Shown: positions 6,685 to 15,150 of the stretch, in pieces
Position numbering within the stretch: the first letter of the stretch is position 1
Layout of the letters: the number at the start of each line of letters is the position of its first letter
DNA from: Oscillospiraceae bacterium
GTDB lineage: Bacteria; Bacillota; Clostridia; Oscillospirales; Ruminococcaceae
Assembly: GCA_020024235.1 (NCBI GenBank)
Contig: JAHHUA010000024.1
Location: 1-15,154 of the forward strand
Length of the DNA stretch: 15,154 nt
Direction: 5' to 3'
Position numbers and translations under genes: made by a program
Notes under the pieces: model-generated
What the model was told of the DNA's origin: nothing
What the model saw: the letters and a program-made list of their open reading frames with translations, nothing else
The model's database searches: none

Positions 6685-7476
6685 TTACTTAATAAACAAT
6701 TTCTGAAAATTACTCCAAAGGATTTTATCTTGTTCCTCTTTAGTCAAATCCAATGCCAAAAATCTTTTAAGTTCCTGCTCATGATCCCACATAGGAAAGT
6801 CCGAACCAAACATAAATCTGTCAACTCCCAGATTTCTTATCATGTTCACAGCCTTTTGATTTTCTATAGCAAAAAGTGTACTGCTGGTATCAAAAATCAC
6901 ATTCGGCAAGTCAGCTAAGTTTTTTTCCACATCATACCAATGATTATATCCCCCGAAATGTGCTGCAATAAACAGAGTTTCTGGGACTTTTTTTGCTGCC
7001 AAAGCCAATCTTTCGGGAGATGATGCGTCATATCTGTTGTCCCCTGTATGCATAAGTATGGGCAGTCCTCTTTTTCCTATTTCTTTGTACATTTTAATAG
7101 CATTTTCATCATCTATATTGTACATCTGAAAATCAGGGTGAAGTTTTATTCCCTTTAGTCCCAATTCTTTTACTCTGTCCAATTCTTCAAAATTTTCATA
7201 CTGAGGGTGAAATGAGCCTAAACCAATAAACTGAGAATGGTTTTTAACTTCTTCATTTATAAAACTGTTTAATGATTCCACCTGTCTTGGATGAGTGGCA
7301 GAACTAGATACCAAATATGTGGTAACTCCTATTTTGGAACCGCTTTCTATAAGCATTTTTGCAGTTCCGTTATATCGCATAGGGCTGTTATAAAAACTGC
7401 CTATGGATTTGACGGCTTTTCCGGCAATTTTGTTAGGGAAAATATGAGCATGACAGTCTGCTATTTTTCTATTCAT
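6685..7476 (-). CDS. Metal-dependent amidohydrolase (amidohydrolase-2 family, TIM barrel)
   Basis: This 263-residue protein is a compact single-domain member of the amidohydrolase superfamily. The metal ligands are visible in order: H9 and H11 in DCHAHIFP, a KLHP strand with Lys111-His113, H143 in LMHTGD, H173 in AAHFGG, and D226 in FGSDFP. The pattern fits the amidohydrolase-2 group, which includes decarboxylases and lactone or amide hydrolases. The substrate is unknown, and no neighbour suggests a pathway. An ATG at 7485 is only 2 nt from AAAAGGA, which is too close; the ATG at 7476 has proper spacing (about 10 nt) and starts MNRKIADCHAH, so it is preferred. The gene begins 63 nt after rpoC, beyond a hairpin, and no promoter of its own is obvious; read-through or a promoter within rpoC is possible. 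Confidence 0.85.
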   Translation of the reverse strand: MNRKIADCHAHIFPNKIAGKAVKSIGSFYNSPMRYNGTAKMLIESGSKIGVTTYLVSSSATHPRQVESLNSFINEEVKNHSQFIGLGSFHPQYENFEELDRVKELGLKGIKLHPDFQMYNIDDENAIKMYKEIGKRGLPILMHTGDNRYDASSPERLALAAKKVPETLFIAAHFGGYNHWYDVEKNLADLPNVIFDTSSTLFAIENQKAVNMIRNLGVDRFMFGSDFPMWDHEQELKRFLALDLTKEEQDKILWSNFQKLFIK

Positions 7477-7501
7477 AATTTTCATATCCTTTTACATCAA
7501 A

Positions 7502-7528
7502 ATAGCTGCCACAAAATGCAGCAGCTAT
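7502..7528 (-). terminator. Hairpin after rpoC
   Basis: On the minus strand ATAGCTGC and GCAGCTAT form an 8-bp stem with an 11-nt loop, starting 11 nt after the rpoC stop codon. It is followed by only TTTTGATG. This is a plausible terminator for rpoB-rpoC, but the short T-run suggests it may be leaky, allowing some transcription into the amidohydrolase gene. Confidence 0.6.
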
Positions 7529-7539
7529 CTTATTTATAA

Positions 7540-10500
7540 TTATAAACTATTCATTGCACTTGAAAAGGCGCTGTTGGCATTATTGTTGTCATTTACAACT
7601 TCAATATCAACACTGTCATAATCAACCACACCTGTACCTGCTGGAATAAGTTTACCGATAATAACATTTTCTTTAAGTCCACGGAGATTATCAGATCTGC
7701 CGTCTATTGCAGCTTCTGTAAGAACTCTTGTTGTTTCCTGGAAGGATGCAGCAGACATAAATGAATCTGTAGCCAAAGAAGCCTTTGTAATACCCAAAAG
7801 CACAGGAATAAATGTAGCAGGCTTTCTGCTTCCGCCATCCAATGCGTTAAGTCTTTCAATTTCTTCATTAGCAGTAATACCTTTAGATTTATCAATAAGT
7901 GAACCGGAAATAAGGTCAGTATCACCTTGATCATCAACCTTAACTTTTCGGAGCATTTGTCTTACAATAACTTCGATATGCTTATCGTTAATATCAACAC
8001 CTTGTGTACGGTATGTTCTCTGAACTTCACTGATGAGGTAATCCTGTACAGCCAGTTCACCCATAACAGTAAGAATTTCATTAGGTTCAATAGCACCCTC
8101 TGTAATTTGGTCACCCTTGTTGATATAGTCGCCTTCCTTAACCTTACGGGTACTTCCGTAAACAATTTGTTTTTCAAATACTTCCCCTGTTTTGTTGTCA
8201 GTAACAATAACAAATTCATTGCCCTTTGGATCATGTTCAAGAGATACAACACCGTCCAAATGGCTGATAACGGCTGCATTTTTAGGTCTTCTGGATTCAA
8301 AAAGTTCTTCAACACGAGGAAGACCCTGTGTAATATCACTGGCAGATACAACACCACCGGTATGGAATGTACGCATTGTAAGCTGTGTACCCGGTTCACC
8401 AATGGACTGAGCTGCAATGATACCAACTGCTTCACCGATTGCAACGGGCTGACCGTTTGCAAGGTTGACACCGTAACATTTTGAACATACACCGTTTTTA
8501 GCTTTACAGTTGAGAATTGTACGAATTTTGATTTTTTTGTATCCGGCATCAACAATCTTTTTAGCGTCAAACTCATCCATAAGTTTGTCTTTGGATACGA
8601 TAATTTCGCCTGTAGCTGGATTAATGCAGTCTTCTGTCAAATATCTGCCTGTAAGTCTTTCTTCAAAACTTTCAACTACACGGTTTCCGTCGCAGATTTC
8701 TTCTACCCAAATACCTTCTGTTGTGCCACAGTCATCTTCACGGATAATAACATCTTGGGATACATCCACAAGACGTCTTGTAAGGTAACCGGAGTCCGCT
8801 GTACGCAGGGCTGTATCGGCAAGACCTTTTCTCGCACCTCTGGCGGAGGAGAAGTATTCCAATATATTAAGACCTTCACGGTAGTTAGCACGAATTGGGA
8901 TTTCAATTGCACGTCCTGATGTATTTGCAATAAGACCACGCATACCTGCAAGCTGTCTTATCTGATCCATAGAACCACGGGCACCGGAATCAGCCATCAT
9001 AAATATTGGGTTTCTTTCACCAAATGTAGCATTAAGAGCATCTTTAACCTTAGCTGTAGTTTCATTCCATGTTTTGATAACTCTTTCATATCTTACATCG
9101 TCAGAGATAAAACCTCTTTCATACTGGCGTTTTATCACATCAATCTGTTTATCAGCTTCAGCCAGATACTGAGCCTTTTCAGGCGGAATAAGAGCATCAC
9201 ATACGGCAACAGTCAATGCACCTATGGTGGAATATTTATAACCTTGGGACTTAATATTATCCAAAACTTCGGAAGATTTTGTTGTTCCGTGAGTTCTTAT
9301 ACATCTGTCAATTATTTTACCAAGCTCTTTCTTACGAACCAGGAATGAAATTTCCAAATCGAGAATCTTGTCAGGGTCTGTTCTGTCAACATAGCCGAGA
9401 TCCTGAGGAATAGGGTCATTGAATATAAGCTTACCAACTGTACAGTCAATATTTTTTGTATATCTTGTTCCGTTAATTTCCTTAGACATTCTAACCTTAA
9501 TAGGAGCATGAAGTCCTACAGCTCCTGCCTGATAAGCCATATAAGCTTCCATGGAATCACGGAATACTTTGCCTGCACCCTTTTCGTCTTCTCTTACCAT
9601 TGTGAGGTAATATGAACCCAAAACCATATCCTGTGTAGGAACAGTTACAGGTTTACCGTCAGAAGGCTTTAAAAGGTTGTTGGAGGCAAGCATAAGGAAT
9701 CTTGCTTCTGCCTGTGCTTCAGCGGAAAGCGGAACGTGAACAGGCATCTGGTCGCCGTCAAAGTCAGCGTTAAACGCAGTACAGGACAATGGGTGAAGCT
9801 TTATAGCTTTACCTTCAACAAGTACAGGTTCAAATGCCTGAATACCAAGACGGTGAAGTGTAGGCGCACGGTTAAGAAGTACAGGGTGATCTTTGATAAC
9901 AACTTCCAAAGCATCCCAAACTTCCTTAGTGGAAGCTCTTTCTACCATTTTTCTTGCACTCTTTATATTTTGTGCAACTTTTTGGTCAACAAGTCTCTTC
10001 ATTACAAAAGGCTTAAAGAGTTCCAATGCCATATCCTTAGGAAGACCGCATTGGTACATTTTAAGTTCAGGGCCTACAACGATAACTGAACGTCCGGAGT
10101 AGTCAACACGCTTACCAAGAAGGTTTTGTCTGAAACGGCCCTGCTTACCTTTAAGCATATCGGAAAGAGATTTAAGTGGTCTGTTGTTAGGTCCTGTAAC
10201 AGGCTTGCCACGTCTGCCGTTGTCTATAAGAGCATCAACAGCTTCCTGCAGCATTCTCTTTTCATTTCTTATAATAATTTCAGGTGCTTTTAAATCTAAA
10301 AGCTTTGCAAGACGGTTATTTCTGTTAATAACTCGTCTGTATAAATCATTCAGGTCGCTGGTTGCAAAACGACCTCCGTCCAGTGGAACCATAGGACGAA
10401 TATCAGGAGGAATTACCGGAATACAGTCCAAAATCATCCATTCCGGTTTATTTCCGGAAAGTCTGAATGCATCACATACTTCCAAACGCTTAATAAGTTT

Positions 10501-11109
10501 TGCGCGTTTTTGTCCTGTAGCGGTTTCCAGTTCCAGTTTGAGTTCTTCGGAAAGTTCATCCAAATTAAGTTCCTGCAAAAGTTCCTTTATGGCTTCTGCT
10601 CCCATGCCTGCCTTGAAATCTTCTCCGTAAGCCTCTCTCATCTCTCTGTATTCCTGCTCATTGAGCAAGGAATACTTTTTGAGATTTGTTTTACCTGGGT
10701 CTATTACAACATATGATGCGAAATACAACACTTTTTCAAGAAGTCTTGGAGACATATTAAGAAGAAGTCCCATTCTTGAAGATGTGCCTTTGAAGTACCA
10801 AATGTGTGAAACGGGTGCTGCCAATTCGATATGTCCCATTCTTTCACGTCTAACTCTGGCTCTTGTTACTTCAACACCACAGCGTTCACAAATTTTGCCT
10901 TTATAGCGAATTCTCTTATATTTTCCGCAGTTACATTCCCAGTCCTTTGTAGGGCCAAAAATCTTTTCACAGAAAAGTCCGTCTTTTTCTGGTTTTAGTG
11001 TGCGGTAATTTATAGTTTCAGGTTTTGTAACTGCACCATAAGACCATTCTCTTATTTGTTCGGGTGAAGCCAGGCCTATTTTTATTGAATCAAAAACATT
11101 AAACTCCAA
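7540..11109 (-). CDS. rpoC: RNA polymerase beta' subunit
   Basis: This complete 1189-residue beta' subunit has normal Firmicutes length, without the large insertions of Gram-negative versions. The first zinc site is C59, C61, C74 and C77. The active-site loop NADFDGDQM (447-455) supplies the three Asp residues that hold the catalytic magnesium. The bridge helix (about 746-782) holds GARKGLADTALRTADSGYL. The second zinc site is C794, C868, C875 and C878. The trigger loop TMRTFHTGG (911-919) carries the conserved His916. Two substitutions stand out: Pro456 replaces the usual Ala after the catalytic loop, and Arg757 replaces the bridge-helix His in the usual THGARKG. The start is TTG at 11109 with GAAGGG about 7 nt upstream; MEFNVFDSIKIGLASP aligns with other beta' starts. 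rpoB ends 17 nt upstream, so the two are one operon. Confidence 0.98.
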   Translation of the reverse strand: MEFNVFDSIKIGLASPEQIREWSYGAVTKPETINYRTLKPEKDGLFCEKIFGPTKDWECNCGKYKRIRYKGKICERCGVEVTRARVRRERMGHIELAAPVSHIWYFKGTSSRMGLLLNMSPRLLEKVLYFASYVVIDPGKTNLKKYSLLNEQEYREMREAYGEDFKAGMGAEAIKELLQELNLDELSEELKLELETATGQKRAKLIKRLEVCDAFRLSGNKPEWMILDCIPVIPPDIRPMVPLDGGRFATSDLNDLYRRVINRNNRLAKLLDLKAPEIIIRNEKRMLQEAVDALIDNGRRGKPVTGPNNRPLKSLSDMLKGKQGRFRQNLLGKRVDYSGRSVIVVGPELKMYQCGLPKDMALELFKPFVMKRLVDQKVAQNIKSARKMVERASTKEVWDALEVVIKDHPVLLNRAPTLHRLGIQAFEPVLVEGKAIKLHPLSCTAFNADFDGDQMPVHVPLSAEAQAEARFLMLASNNLLKPSDGKPVTVPTQDMVLGSYYLTMVREDEKGAGKVFRDSMEAYMAYQAGAVGLHAPIKVRMSKEINGTRYTKNIDCTVGKLIFNDPIPQDLGYVDRTDPDKILDLEISFLVRKKELGKIIDRCIRTHGTTKSSEVLDNIKSQGYKYSTIGALTVAVCDALIPPEKAQYLAEADKQIDVIKRQYERGFISDDVRYERVIKTWNETTAKVKDALNATFGERNPIFMMADSGARGSMDQIRQLAGMRGLIANTSGRAIEIPIRANYREGLNILEYFSSARGARKGLADTALRTADSGYLTRRLVDVSQDVIIREDDCGTTEGIWVEEICDGNRVVESFEERLTGRYLTEDCINPATGEIIVSKDKLMDEFDAKKIVDAGYKKIKIRTILNCKAKNGVCSKCYGVNLANGQPVAIGEAVGIIAAQSIGEPGTQLTMRTFHTGGVVSASDITQGLPRVEELFESRRPKNAAVISHLDGVVSLEHDPKGNEFVIVTDNKTGEVFEKQIVYGSTRKVKEGDYINKGDQITEGAIEPNEILTVMGELAVQDYLISEVQRTYRTQGVDINDKHIEVIVRQMLRKVKVDDQGDTDLISGSLIDKSKGITANEEIERLNALDGGSRKPATFIPVLLGITKASLATDSFMSAASFQETTRVLTEAAIDGRSDNLRGLKENVIIGKLIPAGTGVVDYDSVDIEVVNDNNNANSAFSSAMNSL

Positions 11110-11126
11110 ATTATGCCCTTCTTCCT

Positions 11127-14100
11127 TTAATAATTTTCCTCGTCTTCTAATAAATCGTCAGAATCAAGATCAAAATCCTGGAAATCATCTACTGATTCCA
11201 AATCACTTTCACTTGGCTCTGTATCTTCCCAGTCAGGATTATCCTCGATACCATAGCCTTCTTCTTCCAACTCATTGTCATTCTTAACCTGTTCATCAAC
11301 AAAGTCTACATCATCATCAGCCATTCTCAAGCCTACATCATCATCATCATAAGTCTGCTGAAGGTCGATTTCATTCTTATCCTTGTCATAAACTCTTACA
11401 TCAAGACAAAGGGACTGAAGTTCTTTAATAAGAACCTTAAATCCTTCCGGAACACCGGGCTTAGGAACATTCTTGCCCTTAACAATAGCTTCAAATGTCT
11501 TGAGGCGTCCTGAAATATCGTCGGACTTAACAGTGAGAATTTCCTGAAGTGTGTAAGCTGCACCATATGCTTCCAATGCCCAAACTTCCATTTCACCGAA
11601 ACGCTGACCACCAAACTGAGCTTTACCACCCAAAGGCTGCTGAGTAACAAGTGAATATGGACCTGTGGAACGAGCATGGATTTTATCATCTACCAAATGG
11701 TGAAGTTTTAAGTAATACATATAGCCAACTGTAACAGGATTGTCAAATTGTTCACCTGTTCTGCCATCCCGAAGCCAAATCTTACCGTCTTCGGAAAGAC
11801 CTGCTTCTCTAAATGCCAGTCTGATATCATCTTCATGTGCACCATCAAATACAGGAGTCATAACTTTACAGCCCTGTGCTGCTGCTGCCATACCCAAATG
11901 AACTTCCAGTACCTGACCTATATTCATACGGGAAGGTACGCCCAATGGGTTAAGACAAATATCAAGAGGTGTACCGTCCGGAAGATACGGCATATCTTCC
12001 TGAGGAAGAACTCTGGATACAACACCCTTATTACCATGACGACCTGCCATTTTATCTCCGACTTGCAGTTTTCTCTTTTGTGCAATATAGCAGCGTACTA
12101 CAGAATTTACACCCGGAGAAAGTTCACTGGAATTTTCTCTTGTAAATACCTTTACATCAACTACTATACCATATTCACCATGAGGAACCTTCAAGGAATT
12201 ATCTCTTACTTCTCTTGCCTTTTCACCGAAAATAGCTCTGAGGAGTCTTTCCTCGGCATTAAGCTCGGTTTCTCCCTTAGGAGTAACCTTACCAACCAAA
12301 ATATCTCCTGCCTTAACCTCGGCACCTACACGGATAATACCCCTGCTGTCCAGGTTTTTAAGCATATCTTCGCCCACATTTGGAATATCTCTTGTAATTT
12401 CTTCCGGACCGAGTTTGGTTTCTCTGGCTTCAATTTCATATTCTTCAATATGAATAGATGTGTAAATATCTTCTTTTACAAGTTTTTCGTTAATAAGTAC
12501 GGCGTCTTCATAGTTGTAACCTTCCCAAGTCATAAATCCTATGAGCATATTCTTGCCCAAAGAAATTTCACCTTGGTCTGTAGAAGGACCATCTGCAATG
12601 ACTTGTCCTTTCTTTACTCTTTCGCCTGCTGAAACAATTGGTCTTTGATTTATGCAGGTTCCCTGGTTTGAACGGAGGAACTTAATAAGTCTTTGAATTT
12701 CAAGTTTGTTGTCATCTGTTCTGATTGCAATTTCATCTGCGGATACTCTTTCCACAACACCATCATGTTTAGCCAAAACAACAACACCTGAGTCAACTGC
12801 CGCTTTGTATTCCATACCTGTAGCAACAATAGGAGCCTCTGTGGTGAGAAGAGGAACAGCCTGCTTCTGCATATTTGAACCCATGAGAGCACGGTTAGCG
12901 TCGTCGTTTTCAAGGAACGGAATCATAGATGTGGCAACGGACAAAACCATTTTAGGAGAAACGTCCATGTAGTCAACCTTTTCAGGAGATACTTCCTGAA
13001 TGGAATCTCTGTAACGCACTGTTACTTTATTTCTTGCAAATCTGCCTTCTTCCGTAAGAGGTTCATTTGCCTGAGCAACTACATAGTTATCTTCAACATC
13101 GGCAGTCATATATTCATATTCATTTAAAACAATACCTGTTTCCTTATCCACTCTGCGGTAAGGAGCTTCAATGAATCCATATTCGTTAATTTTAGCAAAT
13201 GATGCCAAATAGGAAATAAGTCCGATGTTAGGGCCTTCAGGAGTTTCAATAGGACACATTCTGCCATAGTGAGTATAGTGAACATCTCTTACTTCAAATC
13301 CTGCACGATCTCTTGACAAACCGCCGGGGCCCAATGCGGAAAGTCTTCTCTTATGAGTAAGCTCTGACAGAGGGTTGGTCTGATCCATAAACTGGGACAA
13401 AGGGGAAGAACCGAAAAATTCCTTAATAGCTGCTACAACAGGTCGGATATTAATAAGGGATTGAGGGGACATTGTTTCGGGGTTTTGGGACTGAGTTGTC
13501 ATTCTTTCTCTTACAACTCTTTCCATTCTTGAAAAACCTATTCTGAACTGATTTTGAAGAAGTTCACCTACACAGCGAATTCTTCTGTTTCCAAGATGGT
13601 CAATATCATCGGTTGAGCCTATGCCGTAAACAAGTCCGCACATATAGTTAATTGAGGCAAAAATATCATCTGTAATAATGTTTTTTGGTATAAGTTCATC
13701 GCATTTTATACGGATTAAATCTCTCAAAGCGTCTTCGTCATTTCCTGCTTCATCTAAGATATCCATCAAAACGGAATATTTTACTTTTTCTACTATGCCG
13801 TATTCAGTGCAGTCAAAATCAACATAATCATTTATGTCAACCATACCGTTAGACATAATTTTTATGGTTCTGTTTTCGTCGATTTTAATGTATACTGTAT
13901 CCACACCGATTTTTTCGATTTGTTTTGCTTTTTCCTTTGTAAGAACTTCACCTTCATCGGCAACTATTTCACCTGTGCGGGGATCAGCTACAGGCATAGC
14001 CAATTCTCTGCCTTCTATTCTGTCAGAAATAGCCAGTTTTTTGTTATATTTATATCTTCCGACTCTGGAAAGGTCATATCTTCTGGAGTCAAAAAACAAA

Positions 14101-14876
14101 GAGTCAATATGTGATTGAGCACTTTCTACTGTGGGAGGCTCACCCGGACGAAGTTTTCTGTAAACTTCAATGAGAGCTTCTTCGGTATTTTGTGTGGAAT
14201 CTTTTTCGAGAGTTGCTCTGATAAGTTCATTGTCGCCGATAAGAGAAATAATTTCTTCATTGGAAGCAACACCCAAAGCACGGATAAATGTAGTTATGGG
14301 TAGTTTTCTGTTTTTATCTATTCTTACATAGAAAATATCGTTTGAATCGGATTCATATTCAAGCCAAGCACCTCTGTTAGGGTTAATAACCGAAGAAAAC
14401 AGTTCCTTACCTGCCTTATCTCTTGTGGATGCAAAATATACGCCGGGGGAACGAACAAGCTGTGATACAATAACACGTTCAGCTCCGTTTATAATAAAAG
14501 TACCGCTTTCGGTCATTTTAGGAAAATCGCCCATATAAACTGTCTGTTCTTTTACACCGTCATCGCTTTCCTTATTAAGAAGGCTGACTTTGATGTGCAA
14601 AGGAGCTGCATATGTTGCATCTCTTTCCTTGCATTCCTCAATGGAATATTTTGTTTTGTCACTTAGTTCATAGTCGATAAAATCAAGTACTAAATTTCCC
14701 TGATAGTCTGTAATAGGAGATACATCTTTAAGTACCTCTTTCAGGCCATATTTCAGAAACCATTCATAGGAATTTTTCTGAACCTCAATGAGGTTTGGCA
14801 TCTCCACTACTTCATTAATTTTCGAGTAAGTCTTGCGGACGGTTTTGCCTTGTTTAACTGTCTTTACATTCTTCAT
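11127..14876 (-). CDS. rpoB: RNA polymerase beta subunit
   Basis: This complete 1249-residue beta subunit starts at the ATG at 14876 (MKNVKTVKQGKTVRKTYSKI), as in clostridial homologues. GGAG lies about 10 nt upstream. A TTG at 14918 would add 14 residues but has no ribosome binding site. The rifampicin pocket is intact: SPLSQFMDQTNPLSELTHKR (491-510) and LSALGPGGL. Gln495, Asp498, His508 and Ser513 correspond to E. coli Gln513, Asp516, His526 and Ser531, so a sensitive enzyme is expected. Other hallmarks are RDVHYTHYGRMCPIETPEGP (530-549), NMLIGFMTWEGYNYEDA (776-792), GDKMAGRHGNKG (940-951), and the C-terminal GGKAQFGGQRFGEMEVWALE (1083-1102). After about residue 1175 comes a tail with 35 Asp/Glu in 74 residues. 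A consensus promoter and leader precede it, and rpoC follows. Confidence 0.98.
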   Translation of the reverse strand: MKNVKTVKQGKTVRKTYSKINEVVEMPNLIEVQKNSYEWFLKYGLKEVLKDVSPITDYQGNLVLDFIDYELSDKTKYSIEECKERDATYAAPLHIKVSLLNKESDDGVKEQTVYMGDFPKMTESGTFIINGAERVIVSQLVRSPGVYFASTRDKAGKELFSSVINPNRGAWLEYESDSNDIFYVRIDKNRKLPITTFIRALGVASNEEIISLIGDNELIRATLEKDSTQNTEEALIEVYRKLRPGEPPTVESAQSHIDSLFFDSRRYDLSRVGRYKYNKKLAISDRIEGRELAMPVADPRTGEIVADEGEVLTKEKAKQIEKIGVDTVYIKIDENRTIKIMSNGMVDINDYVDFDCTEYGIVEKVKYSVLMDILDEAGNDEDALRDLIRIKCDELIPKNIITDDIFASINYMCGLVYGIGSTDDIDHLGNRRIRCVGELLQNQFRIGFSRMERVVRERMTTQSQNPETMSPQSLINIRPVVAAIKEFFGSSPLSQFMDQTNPLSELTHKRRLSALGPGGLSRDRAGFEVRDVHYTHYGRMCPIETPEGPNIGLISYLASFAKINEYGFIEAPYRRVDKETGIVLNEYEYMTADVEDNYVVAQANEPLTEEGRFARNKVTVRYRDSIQEVSPEKVDYMDVSPKMVLSVATSMIPFLENDDANRALMGSNMQKQAVPLLTTEAPIVATGMEYKAAVDSGVVVLAKHDGVVERVSADEIAIRTDDNKLEIQRLIKFLRSNQGTCINQRPIVSAGERVKKGQVIADGPSTDQGEISLGKNMLIGFMTWEGYNYEDAVLINEKLVKEDIYTSIHIEEYEIEARETKLGPEEITRDIPNVGEDMLKNLDSRGIIRVGAEVKAGDILVGKVTPKGETELNAEERLLRAIFGEKAREVRDNSLKVPHGEYGIVVDVKVFTRENSSELSPGVNSVVRCYIAQKRKLQVGDKMAGRHGNKGVVSRVLPQEDMPYLPDGTPLDICLNPLGVPSRMNIGQVLEVHLGMAAAAQGCKVMTPVFDGAHEDDIRLAFREAGLSEDGKIWLRDGRTGEQFDNPVTVGYMYYLKLHHLVDDKIHARSTGPYSLVTQQPLGGKAQFGGQRFGEMEVWALEAYGAAYTLQEILTVKSDDISGRLKTFEAIVKGKNVPKPGVPEGFKVLIKELQSLCLDVRVYDKDKNEIDLQQTYDDDDVGLRMADDDVDFVDEQVKNDNELEEEGYGIEDNPDWEDTEPSESDLESVDDFQDFDLDSDDLLEDEENY

Positions 14877-15027
14877 AGGCTTCTCACTCCATTCCTCTGT
14901 CTTTGCTTTGTAGGCCAATTATAAAAACCATGCAGAAATATTAATTTAATCAAAATGTATTGATATATTGCATACTGCGTGGTATAATAACTTGGATAAT
15001 AAAATGCTACTGTACATTCTGATACAT
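14877..15027 (-). promoter_or_regulatory. Untranslated leader of rpoB
   Basis: From the predicted transcription start near 15027 to the rpoB ATG is about 150 nt, long for this window. It is AT-rich. The 7-bp complementary arms at 15022-15028 and 14954-14960 could pair, as could ATGCA and TGCAT elements further down. I see no known riboswitch, T-box or terminator, and no L10-type ribosomal protein site that I can recognise. A six-codon open frame (ATG at 15027, TAG at 15007) begins at or next to the predicted start. Confidence 0.5.
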
Positions 15028-15033
15028 TGTAGT

Positions 15034-15062
15034 ATTATACAATATTATTTTTCTATTGTCAA
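15034..15062 (-). promoter_or_regulatory. Consensus sigma-A promoter for rpoB-rpoC
   Basis: On the minus strand a perfect TTGACA (15057-15062), a 17-nt spacer and a perfect TATAAT (15034-15039) are present. This is the strongest promoter in the window. A-rich tracts just upstream (around 15063-15083) could act as an UP element. It would drive high transcription of rpoB-rpoC independently of any ribosomal protein operon. Confidence 0.9.
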
Positions 15063-15150
15063 CAGTTTTTACTATTTTTTTTGTTAATATTTCCGATAAT
15101 ATTTAAAAATCAATATAAAACACATTTTAATTTAAGGCGGATTATATTTT

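Noticed and set aside
7927..8484. A 185-codon plus-strand frame within rpoC
   Set aside because: It is antisense to rpoC, has a low-complexity Asn/Cys/Phe-rich product and no ribosome binding site or neighbouring promoter.
11748..12632. A 294-codon open frame on the plus strand within rpoB
   Set aside because: It is antisense to a highly conserved part of rpoB, its product is rich in Cys, Phe, Tyr and Ile with no recognisable motif, and it has no ribosome binding site. It is a by-product of rpoB codon use.
14877..14918. A longer RpoB starting at TTG 14918
   Set aside because: No ribosome binding site precedes the TTG, while the ATG at 14876 has GGAG upstream and gives a start matching other clostridial beta subunits.
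14877..15027. A riboswitch, T-box or protein-binding attenuator in the rpoB leader
   Set aside because: No T-box motif, no known aptamer pattern and no terminator hairpin with a T-run could be found; only weak AT-rich pairing is possible.
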